From Patescibacteria group bacterium (GTDB lineage Bacteria; Patescibacteriota; Minisyncoccia; Phycocordibacterales; UBA2100): a DNA stretch of 5,720 nt. The first letter of the stretch is position 1, and the number at the start of each line of letters is the position of its first letter. Below are positions 1-5,448 of the stretch, piece after piece. Both the position numbers and the translations under genes were made by a program. Where the stretch lies: positions 1-5,720 of the forward strand of contig WFWK01000006.1 in the NCBI GenBank assembly GCA_015491135.1, given 5' to 3'. Below the pieces are notes generated by a model. The model was not told the origin of the DNA, searched no databases, and saw only the letters and a program-made list of their open reading frames with translations.

Positions 1-421
1 TCATTCCTTCAATGGATACAAGTTCAAAAGAGTACTGGGGACGCATTTTCCCTTCCCACCACCTGTTTATAAAAGTTGACTCTCTCCCACCGGTTATTAT
101 GCCGTTGAAAATAACGGCCATTGCTTTTGGAGATTTCATTGAATCTCTGGGAATTCTTACCTCCAAGACCGTATACTCATTTGTAAAAACAAAATGCGAT
201 CTAACGTAAGAGCGCCACAGGAGTGCAGCGGCAATTGCAAAACCGGGAACAGAGACAATGGGCAGTAAAATAACAAACCACCAAAAAACAAAAGAAAAGA
301 AGGTTGGATTTAAAAACCAAACAGCAGCAAGCAAAACAAAAAAAGTAAGAGGCATGAAAATCAGCAAATGAAAACCGAAGCCGTGTAAATATTTAAAGAA
401 ACTTAAAATCTTATCTTGCAT
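1..421 (-). CDS. Two-TM membrane protein, N-terminal part (runs off the left edge)
   Basis: Reading leftwards from the ATG at 421 gives 140 uninterrupted codons to the window edge, so the 3' end is missing. Residues 1-12 are short and polar. Two strongly hydrophobic segments follow at about 15-37 and 41-69, rich in Phe, Leu, Trp and Ile, separated by a tight LNP turn. A basic, soluble stretch then begins (RSYVRSHF). After it comes a segment with 'LEVRIPRDSMKSPKAM' (86-101), 'RWWEGKMRPQYSFELVSIEG' (120-139). From memory this resembles a Parcubacterial family of large membrane-anchored proteins with the pattern 'LE(I/V)(R/K)(I/L)P...K(S/T)PxAM...VxxxxFSLEIVSIEG', often near conjugation-type ATPases; the neighbour needed to support that role is outside the window. 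The ATG has no Shine-Dalgarno, but a TATGAT hexamer lies just upstream. Coding is supported by the regular membrane topology and the absence of stops; function is inferred. Confidence 0.8.
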   Translation of the reverse strand, partial: MQDKILSFFKYLHGFGFHLLIFMPLTFFVLLAAVWFLNPTFFSFVFWWFVILLPIVSVPGFAIAAALLWRSYVRSHFVFTNEYTVLEVRIPRDSMKSPKAMAVIFNGIITGGRESTFINRWWEGKMRPQYSFELVSIEGM

Positions 422-438
422 GATTCAATTTTATCATA
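422..438 (-). promoter_or_regulatory. Possible -10 element close to the membrane-protein start
   Basis: On the minus strand TATGAT occupies 438-433, only 11 nt before the ATG at 421. A transcript starting about 7 nt downstream of it would have a leader of only a few bases, consistent with the lack of any Shine-Dalgarno. The -35 position at 17-bp spacing (TTCCGA, 461-456) matches the consensus poorly, so this is a weak prediction. Confidence 0.3.
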
Positions 439-486
439 TGACAAAATATTTGAAATCGGAAAACAAACATAAAAACACAAAAAAGC

Positions 487-511
487 AAAAGCCCGGATAA
501 ACCGGGCTTTT
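487..511 (-). terminator. Intrinsic terminator downstream of the sigma-like gene
   Basis: This is a perfect inverted repeat: AAAAGCCCGG, a 5-nt loop ATAAA, then CCGGGCTTTT. The six-pair GC core is flanked by A and T tracts on both sides, so it could act in both directions. Read leftwards it is followed by CTTTTGCTTTTTTG, a good U-tract for the minus-strand gene ending at 587. It also separates that gene from the membrane-protein gene starting at 421. Confidence 0.85.
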
Positions 512-517
512 GCAAAC

Positions 518-533
518 GCTTCCAAAAGGAAGC
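518..533 (-). other. Small hairpin GCTTCC-AAAA-GGAAGC
   Basis: A perfect six-pair stem with a four-base loop lies between the sigma-like gene's stop and the main terminator. It has no long U-tract of its own. It may be an accessory 3'-end structure that helps termination or protects the transcript end. No function can be shown from sequence alone. Confidence 0.4.
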
Positions 534-573
534 ACTTTAATAATGCACCAGATGATTCATTTGCGCAAGCGAG

Positions 574-582
574 TTATCCACA
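574..582 (+). promoter_or_regulatory. Single perfect DnaA-box consensus
   Basis: The 9-mer TTATCCACA matches the consensus DnaA box exactly. It lies four bases from the stop codon of the sigma-like gene. No second box, AT-rich unwinding repeat or dnaA/dnaN gene is visible nearby, so this is not evidence for an origin. It may be a chance match or an isolated DnaA-binding site. Confidence 0.3.
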
Positions 583-586
583 GGTG

Positions 587-1681
587 CTATTTTTCTGTAT
601 CTTTATCCGCTAGCTCACTTTTTAAAGTATATCTTCCATCGGGTAGACGTTCAAAAGTATTTGAGTCTTGAAGGTTTACACCGATTGTGTTGTCTTTTAC
701 GTATCTTTCCCTCTTCACCCTTTCTATTATTTCTTGTTTTGTAAGGGGACCTTCTTTTTTAAGGATGTTCTTTATAACTTCTTTTACCGGACCTGTTGTG
801 TATCCCCATTCCGCCAGAGCATAAAGTCCTCTTCCAACCAAGACAAACCTTGGGTCTTTTATAAGTTCATTGTGAGTTGTGGCCGGATTTGCTTTTTTGC
901 CAAACAGCTCTTCTATCGCTTGAGCTACTTCTCTAAAATGCATCGGAGAGCCGTGCCTGCGCAATGCCAAGTATGCAAAATCTCTTATTCCTTTAACCTT
1001 AACGGCGGGAGAGTTTGCAAGTCCCCACTCACCCAACGGATTGCGAGAAAGTTGTTTTGAGAGTATAAGCCACCTGACAAGAGCTCTTTCGTCTTTTATG
1101 TCTTTCTCAAGACCAGCCAAGTGTTTTGCATATTTCTCCAAAATCTCCTCCTCGGGCAATGCAACCTGCTCCGACAGTTCACGAGTAAGTTTACGCAAAG
1201 CGTCTCTTACGGCTTTTGCCTGTGTCTCATCCAAATACCAGTGCGAGCTAAACTCTCTTGTCTCTTTATGTTTGCGAAACGGCTCTCCAACATGCAACAA
1301 AAACAAAATATGTTGCTTTACCGAATCCGGATAATCAAGCGTTTCAATCAAATCTCTCTCCGGAACTATACCCCCATGTTGCTTTATAAGCTCAGCTAAC
1401 TCCTCAAGCGCATCTGCAACTTCTTGGTATTTTTCCGATTTTTGCAAAGCTTTAATGGCGTGATTTTCTATCTGGCGTACTCTCTCACGAGTTATTCCAT
1501 ATCTTTTTCCGACAGACTCCAGTGTTTCCGGTTTTTTGTCCTCAGAAAGCCCGTACCTTCTCACCAAAATATCAAAAGCTCTTTCATTGGGTAGAGCTTT
1601 AAGCAAAACTTCAGTTTTCTCTTTCGGGTCAAAATTTAGACGTATTTTGTCCTCGTGAATTGTCTGTGACTGTATATCCAT
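587..1681 (-). CDS. Sigma-70 region 4 / HARE-HTH transcription regulator
   Basis: The 364-residue protein starts with a sigma-70 region 4 module. Residues about 20-80 include 'LPNERAFDILVRRYGL' followed by the helix-turn-helix 'TLESVGKRYGITRERVRQIE' (53-72), the signature that binds the -35 promoter element in sigma factors. No region 2 or 3 is present, so it cannot be a complete sigma factor. A charged helical middle (about 85-220) follows. Next is a HARE-HTH winged-helix domain (about 230-290, 'HGSPMHFREVAQAIEELFG' to 'LVGRGLYALAEWG'), related to the RpoE delta subunit of Firmicutes. A second winged-helix-like unit ends the protein (about 297-353). It probably binds DNA or RNA polymerase and tunes transcription; this role is inferred. 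An in-frame TTG at 1702 would give 371 residues. I prefer ATG 1681, because TTG falls within the likely -10 region and AAGAGA precedes the ATG by 6 nt. ileS lies 108 bp upstream on the same strand. Confidence 0.9.
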   Translation of the reverse strand: MDIQSQTIHEDKIRLNFDPKEKTEVLLKALPNERAFDILVRRYGLSEDKKPETLESVGKRYGITRERVRQIENHAIKALQKSEKYQEVADALEELAELIKQHGGIVPERDLIETLDYPDSVKQHILFLLHVGEPFRKHKETREFSSHWYLDETQAKAVRDALRKLTRELSEQVALPEEEILEKYAKHLAGLEKDIKDERALVRWLILSKQLSRNPLGEWGLANSPAVKVKGIRDFAYLALRRHGSPMHFREVAQAIEELFGKKANPATTHNELIKDPRFVLVGRGLYALAEWGYTTGPVKEVIKNILKKEGPLTKQEIIERVKRERYVKDNTIGVNLQDSNTFERLPDGRYTLKSELADKDTEK

Positions 1682-1702
1682 AATAAATCTCTTATGCAAC
1701 AA

Positions 1703-1731
1703 CTTGTATCATAAAAAACACGAAACGTCAA
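1703..1731 (-). promoter_or_regulatory. Candidate promoter of the sigma-like gene
   Basis: On the minus strand TTGACG (1731-1726) is followed after 17 bp by TACAAG (1708-1703), a 5/6 match to the -35 and a 4/6 match to the -10. An alternative -10, TATGAT (1713-1708), overlaps it but lies only 12 bp from TTGACG. Either would place transcription start near 1696-1701, leaving a leader of about 15-20 nt before ATG 1681 and excluding the TTG at 1702. Confidence 0.4.
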
Positions 1732-1761
1732 TCGTCTCATGTAAGCAACATAAAACCATAA

Positions 1762-1791
1762 AAACTCAAATAAGTCAACAGTTTTGAGTTT
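1762..1791 (-). terminator. Weak AT-rich hairpin at the end of ileS
   Basis: AAACTCAAA (1791-1783 on the minus strand) pairs perfectly with TTTGAGTTT (1770-1762) across a 12-nt loop, followed by TTATGGTTTTATG. The stem overlaps the ileS stop codon at 1792-1790. It is AT-rich and the following U-tract is interrupted, so termination is likely partial and some read-through into the sigma-like gene is plausible. Confidence 0.45.
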
Positions 1792-4717
1792 ATGCGCTTA
1801 TGATTTGCACTTCAACATAGTCAGTCTCCGACACTTCAATATCTATTTTCGTCAAGAGTGCATTTTTCTTTATCATGTCCTCAAAATCATCTATCGCCTC
1901 TTTCATCTCTTGATTTACCTTTAACTTTGCGGATACAAAATCATCTACCGTAAGTTGCAACTCTTTTCTTTTTTGTTGAATTGCGCGCAAAATATCACGC
2001 GCCAACCCCTCTTTTTTGAGCTCTTCTGTAATGTTTGTATCAAGCTCAACAGATTCAATCTCTTTCACTTCAATCTTTTTTACGTTCACCTCATCTGCAA
2101 TTATTTCAAAATAATCATCATCCAAACTGCTTGCAAGCTTGCTTGATACAAAAAGCGTACTCAAAGGTTGTCTTACTTTTATTCCAGATGTTTTTCTCAA
2201 ATCAAGAGCTAAAGTTACTATCTCGCGAGCTGTTTTCATTTTTTGCAAAATCGTTTCATCCGGCTGTTTTATTGAACACCAATTTGACAGGTGCACACTC
2301 TCCGGGTCACTCTCACGCTTTGTATTAAACCACAGATAATCCGCATGAAAAGGCGCCAAAGGTGCAAGAAGCTTAGCTGTTTTTCGCAAAACAAAACGTA
2401 AACTCTCAAGCGCTTCAAGTTTTGCGTTTTCGTCTTCGCCTTTAAATCTCTCACGCGAACGTCTTAAATACCAAGTTGACAAATCATCAACAAAACCGTG
2501 CAGAGGTTTAACAGCTTTATCAAGAGCATACTCCTCCAGAGCATCTGTTACTTTTTTGTGGGTATCATAAAGCTTGTTTATAATCCACTTATCAAGAACA
2601 TTGTCGCTTTCTTTTGAATCCAAATGCGTTAAATCTTTCTCGTAGAGCTTGTAAAACTCAAGCACATTAAGCAGGCGTCCCAAGGTTTTTCTTGAAATTT
2701 CGGCCACTTCTTTTTCGGAAAATGCCAAGTTGTCAGCCTTCACAGCCGGGCTTCCAAGCATGTAAAGACGAATTGCATCTGCCCCGTAAGTGTCCACCAT
2801 GTACATCGGGTCGGGATAGTTCTTAAGTTTTTTGGACATTTTTTTGCCATCTTCGGCCAAAACAATCCCGGTTGTAATTACATTTTTAAAAGCGTTTCTG
2901 TTAAACAAAGCTGTTGCCAGAACATGTTGATAGTAAAACCATGCTCTGGTTTGATCTTGTCCTTCAGCGATAAAATCGGCCGGATTTCGTTTTTCAAATT
3001 TTTCTTGATTTTCAAACGGATAGTGATACGTTGCGTAAGGTACGGATCCGGAATTAAACCAGGTATCAAGAACATCGGGAATTCTTTTCATTGTTCCGCC
3101 ACATTTTTCGCACTTCCAAGTCACATCATCAACTACGTCTTTATGGAGATCATCAACTCTTGTACTCGAGTATTTCTCAAGCTCGTCAATTGAACCCACT
3201 ACAACTTCATTTCCACAACCATTATTTTCCGCGTAATTCCGCGTTAAGTCCGCGTTATTCTGCGCGGGCTTGCCCGAACAGCGCCACACTGGAATGGTAT
3301 TTGCCCAAAATCTGTTTCTTGAAATTGACCAATCTTTCGCGCCTTCTAGCCAATTTCCCCACCTACCCTTTTTTATGTGATGCGGATACCAATATATCGG
3401 CTCGGCATTTTTCAAAAGGTCCGATTTTATTTTTTCAACAGCTACAAACCAGCTTGAAGTTGCATAATTTAAAAGCGGAGTGTCACATCTCCAACAATGC
3501 GGATAGCTGTGTTCTATTTTTTGTTTGGCGAACAAAAGCCCTTTGTGAGCCAAGTATTTTATAATTTCTATATCTGTTCGCTGGTGGTCATCTTTTGGCT
3601 TTACTTGCATTCCCGCAAAATCTTTAACCTCTTTTTTAAACCTTCCCGTAATGTCAACATGTTGGATAAAGGGTAATTTTTTTTCTTTTGCCAGTTGCAT
3701 ATCCTCAGCACCAAAAGCGGGCGCAATGTGAACTATTCCCGTTCCTTCTTCAGTTGATACAAAATCTGCAGTATAGACTTTCCAAATATTTTCTTTGTTT
3801 TCCAAGTCTTTGTCTTTGTAATAGTTAAAAGCAGGTTTGTAGCTTCTGCCTTCAAGCTCTTTACCTTTAAACTCTTCTAAAATTTTGTATTCTTTATCTT
3901 TAAATATATCTTCCAGACGCTCTTTTGCTAAAATGTATTGTTCACCCTCCGATTCAACTCTTACATAATCAATATTCTCCCCTACCGCCAAAGCGACATT
4001 ACCGGGCAATGTCCAAGGAGTTGTTGTCCAAGCCAGGATATAAGTTCCGGGCTCATCTTCAAGTTCAAATTTTGCTGTTACAGAAATATCTTTGATTTCC
4101 GCATACCCTTCGGTTACCTCGCTTTGAGAAAGAGTGGTCTCACACCTTGGGCAAATGTGAATTGAGCGAAAATCTTCATAAACCAATCCTTTTTCATAAA
4201 GAGTTTTAAACGCCCACCACTCTGACTCCATATAGTCTTTGTCCATTGTTTTGTACGGATTGTCCATATCAGCCCAGCGACCTATACGAGGAATTATTTT
4301 TTTCCACTCTTCCTCAAACTCAAAAATTTTTTGTCTGCAAGTTTGGTTGAATTTTTTAACTCCAACTTTCTCTATGATTTCATCTCTTCCCGATACCCCA
4401 AGCTCTTTTTCAACCAAGTTTTCAATCGGCAGTCCATGGCAATCCCAACCCCATTGGCGTTCAACTCTGAAACCGCGCATTGTTTTGTATCTGGGAATGG
4501 CATCTTTAACAAAAGATTGCAAAAGGTGTCCGTAATGCGGAAGTCCCGTAGCAAAAGGGGGGCCATCGTAAAACACAAACTCTTGAGGATTTTCTTCTCC
4601 TGCGGGTTTTTCAATTGATTTTTCAAAAATTCTGTTTTTATTCCAAAACTCCAGTACTTGCTCCTCAAGTTGCGCGTTTTTGCCTTTTGTGTTTTTCTCG
4701 TCATTCATGCAAGTCAT
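1790..4717 (-). CDS. ileS: Isoleucine--tRNA ligase, type 2 (eukaryote-like)
   Basis: This cytoplasmic class I synthetase activates isoleucine with ATP and charges tRNA-Ile; its CP1 domain hydrolyses mischarged Val-tRNA. The 975 residues show, in order: 'FYDGPPFATGLPHYGHLL' with the HIGH motif as HYGH (61-64); WDCHGLP (91-97); a Zn site from CPRC (189-192) and CWRC (408-411); the editing domain (about 200-400) with TTTPWTLPGN (231-240) and the FGAED motif (335-339); a second Zn ribbon from Cys480/Cys501 and CEKC (536-539); DTWFNSGS (551-558); KMSKK (626-630), the KMSKS loop; an anticodon-binding helical domain (about 700-820); and a C-terminal DUF5915-like tail containing GIKVRQPL (845-852). 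HYGH, the DUF5915-like tail and the lack of a C-terminal Zn finger mark it as type 2, the class usually insensitive to mupirocin. Residues 481-500 look like an insertion. ATG 4717 and ATG 4708 are both possible starts; neither has a Shine-Dalgarno. Confidence 0.98.
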   Translation of the reverse strand: MTCMNDEKNTKGKNAQLEEQVLEFWNKNRIFEKSIEKPAGEENPQEFVFYDGPPFATGLPHYGHLLQSFVKDAIPRYKTMRGFRVERQWGWDCHGLPIENLVEKELGVSGRDEIIEKVGVKKFNQTCRQKIFEFEEEWKKIIPRIGRWADMDNPYKTMDKDYMESEWWAFKTLYEKGLVYEDFRSIHICPRCETTLSQSEVTEGYAEIKDISVTAKFELEDEPGTYILAWTTTPWTLPGNVALAVGENIDYVRVESEGEQYILAKERLEDIFKDKEYKILEEFKGKELEGRSYKPAFNYYKDKDLENKENIWKVYTADFVSTEEGTGIVHIAPAFGAEDMQLAKEKKLPFIQHVDITGRFKKEVKDFAGMQVKPKDDHQRTDIEIIKYLAHKGLLFAKQKIEHSYPHCWRCDTPLLNYATSSWFVAVEKIKSDLLKNAEPIYWYPHHIKKGRWGNWLEGAKDWSISRNRFWANTIPVWRCSGKPAQNNADLTRNYAENNGCGNEVVVGSIDELEKYSSTRVDDLHKDVVDDVTWKCEKCGGTMKRIPDVLDTWFNSGSVPYATYHYPFENQEKFEKRNPADFIAEGQDQTRAWFYYQHVLATALFNRNAFKNVITTGIVLAEDGKKMSKKLKNYPDPMYMVDTYGADAIRLYMLGSPAVKADNLAFSEKEVAEISRKTLGRLLNVLEFYKLYEKDLTHLDSKESDNVLDKWIINKLYDTHKKVTDALEEYALDKAVKPLHGFVDDLSTWYLRRSRERFKGEDENAKLEALESLRFVLRKTAKLLAPLAPFHADYLWFNTKRESDPESVHLSNWCSIKQPDETILQKMKTAREIVTLALDLRKTSGIKVRQPLSTLFVSSKLASSLDDDYFEIIADEVNVKKIEVKEIESVELDTNITEELKKEGLARDILRAIQQKRKELQLTVDDFVSAKLKVNQEMKEAIDDFEDMIKKNALLTKIDIEVSETDYVEVQIISA
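3228..3280. repeat. GC-rich direct repeats plus hairpin inside ileS
   Basis: On the plus strand three degenerate copies of a 10-11 bp unit occur in tandem: TCCGCGTAAT (3228-3237), TCCGCGTTAAG (3238-3248) and TCCGCGTTATT (3249-3259). They are followed by the dyad CGGGC-TT-GCCCG (3265-3276). The tract is about 60% GC by hand count, clearly above its flanks. It encodes residues about 481-499 of IleRS in frame, between two cysteines of a zinc ribbon. The unit length is not a multiple of three, so the repeat is a DNA-level and not a protein-level pattern. Confidence 0.65.
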
Positions 4718-4748
4718 TTTACTAAAAAAATAAATAAAATCTATTGGT

Positions 4749-4776
4749 TTGACATAATTTTTTAAAAAAGTATAGT
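4749..4776 (+). promoter_or_regulatory. Strong sigma-70 promoter for the 122-aa gene
   Basis: A perfect -35 TTGACA (4749-4754) is followed after 16 bp of A/T-rich spacer by -10 TATAGT (4771-4776), a 5/6 match. The expected start near 4783 leaves a leader of about 30 nt before the ATG at 4813. It is the best promoter in the window. Confidence 0.8.
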
Positions 4777-4798
4777 TGCGACCAGTTCAATCAAAATC

Positions 4799-4807
4799 AA
4801 AGAGGTG
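4799..4807 (+). promoter_or_regulatory. Shine-Dalgarno of the 122-aa gene
   Basis: AAAGAGGTG differs by one base from AAGGAGGTG, the full anti-Shine-Dalgarno complement, and sits 5 nt before ATG 4813. It fixes the start codon and is the only strong ribosome-binding site in the window. Confidence 0.85.
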
Positions 4808-4812
4808 TAACA

Positions 4813-5181
4813 ATGATTGGAATATCACAACTCTCCGAGCTGCAAATCGGGCAAGAGTATATTTTAGTCAACCATGAAGGAGGACGAGAAAAAGTGACTC
4901 TCTTGCAAATTCAGTTTGCAAGGGCTCCTTCATCTGAAATTGAAAAAGATGAAAGAGAACAAATTAAAGAGCCGAATCTTTGCTTGCTTGAAGCGTATTT
5001 GCACTTTCAAACACAAAACGGTAAGACGGTGCTTAACGCTGCTGTTGTGGGACTTTTCCCGGAAAACAGACAAACGTACGTGCGCTTGTTTAAAGCCGAT
5101 GATCCGATTTTGGAGATGCTCCCACAAAAACCTACACATTACATATTGTTTGTACTTCAACACACAAGAAGCTCAAGCTAG
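4813..5181 (+). CDS. Conserved-looking small protein of unknown function (122 aa)
   Basis: I do not recognise the family. The product is soluble, with no signal peptide or membrane segment. It alternates short hydrophobic strands and charged turns: 'LQIGQEYILVNHEGGREKVT' (10-29), 'LCLLEAYLHFQT' (56-67), 'TVLNAAVVGLF' (71-81) and 'THYILFVLQH' (108-117). A charged loop lies at about 40-54 (SSEIEKDEREQIKEP). This suggests a small beta-rich domain, but that is inference. The coding call rests on the near-consensus promoter, the strong Shine-Dalgarno 5 nt before the ATG and an intrinsic terminator just after the TAG. Together they make a complete single-gene transcription unit, divergent from ileS and the only plus-strand gene here. 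There is only one cysteine (Cys57) and no recognisable catalytic motif. Confidence 0.88.
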   Translation: MIGISQLSELQIGQEYILVNHEGGREKVTLLQIQFARAPSSEIEKDEREQIKEPNLCLLEAYLHFQTQNGKTVLNAAVVGLFPENRQTYVRLFKADDPILEMLPQKPTHYILFVLQHTRSSS

Positions 5182-5187
5182 CTTATC

Positions 5188-5216
5188 ACCCCGCCAAAAG
5201 GCGGGGTTTTCTCTTT
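5188..5216 (+). terminator. Intrinsic terminator of the 122-aa gene
   Basis: A perfect stem CCCCGCC (5189-5195) / GGCGGGG (5200-5206) with an AAAA loop and an extra A-T pair is followed by TTTTCTCTTT. It begins seven bases after the stop codon. The tail overlaps the stop of the convergent minus-strand gene at 5215. In the minus direction the same hairpin lacks a U-tract and may only block or stabilise. Confidence 0.95.
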
Positions 5217-5394
5217 AGCACCTCGGGCAGTTTTTGTCCCCATATTCACAAAACACACAACAGTATTTTTCAGGCTTACTTACCTTAATGACACTCTGGC
5301 ATGCTTTGCACACAAACATACTCTGGCATTTGTTTTGCGGTATCTCCTCTTTTTGCGCATGTTTGCATTTTGGACAAGTAAGGGTTGCTTGCAT
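5215..5394 (-). CDS. Small cysteine-rich zinc-ribbon protein (CCVFCxYG family)
   Basis: From ATG 5394 the product is 59 residues with ten cysteines. They form CPKC (7-10), C23, CKAC (29-32), CCVFC (45-49), and C56 and C59 in the C-terminal CPRC. Two or more zinc-binding knuckles are therefore likely. The layout 'CPxC...E.P...C....C..C....CCVFC.YG...CP' matches a widespread family of small uncharacterised bacterial proteins in which I recall a 'GDCCVFCSYG' core; here the first two residues of that core are altered (KYCCVFCEYG). Function is unknown; metal binding is inferred from the cysteines. An in-frame TTG at 5412 would add six residues, but it lies inside the U-tract of the preceding terminator, so ATG is preferred. 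It converges with the 122-aa gene, leaving 33 bp between stop codons. No Shine-Dalgarno is visible. Confidence 0.85.
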   Translation of the reverse strand: MQATLTCPKCKHAQKEEIPQNKCQSMFVCKACQSVIKVSKPEKYCCVFCEYGDKNCPRC

Positions 5395-5400
5395 GCCTTT

Positions 5401-5410
5401 AGTATATAAC
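5401..5410 (-). promoter_or_regulatory. Possible extended -10 promoter of the zinc-ribbon gene
   Basis: The minus strand reads TTGTTATATACT just before ATG 5394. It contains TG-T-TATATA (extended -10, hexamer 5408-5403) and the alternative TATACT (5406-5401). Transcription from either would start within a few bases of the ATG, giving a leaderless message. No good -35 is present, because that region lies in the terminator hairpin. Confidence 0.35.
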
Positions 5411-5444
5411 AAAACCCTCCTGCGCGCTACGCGCGCGGGAGGGT
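5411..5444 (-). terminator. Strong GC-rich terminator of the right-edge gene
   Basis: CCCTCC (5415-5420) pairs with GGAGGG (5438-5443), continuing inward as GCGCGC (5422-5427) with GCGCGC (5431-5436) around a TAC loop, with one imperfect pair (5421/5437). An outer A-T pair extends it. Read leftwards the stem is followed by TTTTGTTATAT, so it terminates the minus-strand gene whose stop is at 5449-5451, a few bases upstream. Confidence 0.92.
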
Positions 5445-5448
5445 CAAT

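Noticed and set aside
101..118. Inverted repeat GCCGTT-GAAAAT-AACGGC
   Set aside because: It lies inside the membrane-protein coding region with no U-tract and is probably a chance dyad.
561..568. Eight-base palindrome TTGCGCAA
   Set aside because: It is too short and single to call an operator; no second copy or promoter overlap is seen.
541..600. Replication origin around the DnaA box
   Set aside because: Only one box is present, with no AT-rich unwinding repeats and no dnaA, dnaN or other origin-linked gene in view.
668..1399. Several overlapping plus-strand open frames opposite the sigma-like gene
   Set aside because: They are antisense to a gene with clear domains, overlap each other in different frames and have no start signals.
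1682..1702. TTG start adding seven residues to the sigma-like protein
   Set aside because: It falls at or before the likely transcription start, whereas ATG 1681 has AAGAGA at suitable spacing.
3091..3564. Long plus-strand open frame (157 codons) opposite ileS
   Set aside because: It lies wholly antisense to a well-supported synthetase and has no promoter or ribosome site. Its composition is what an antisense frame of this gene would give.
4718..4812. T-box or other riboswitch upstream of ileS
   Set aside because: The leader is under 100 nt, AT-rich and has no specifier hairpin, T-box sequence or terminator.
4916..5218. A 100-codon open frame in another frame over the 122-aa gene
   Set aside because: It has no ribosome site, runs through the terminator hairpin and is a shifted-frame shadow of the gene with good signals.
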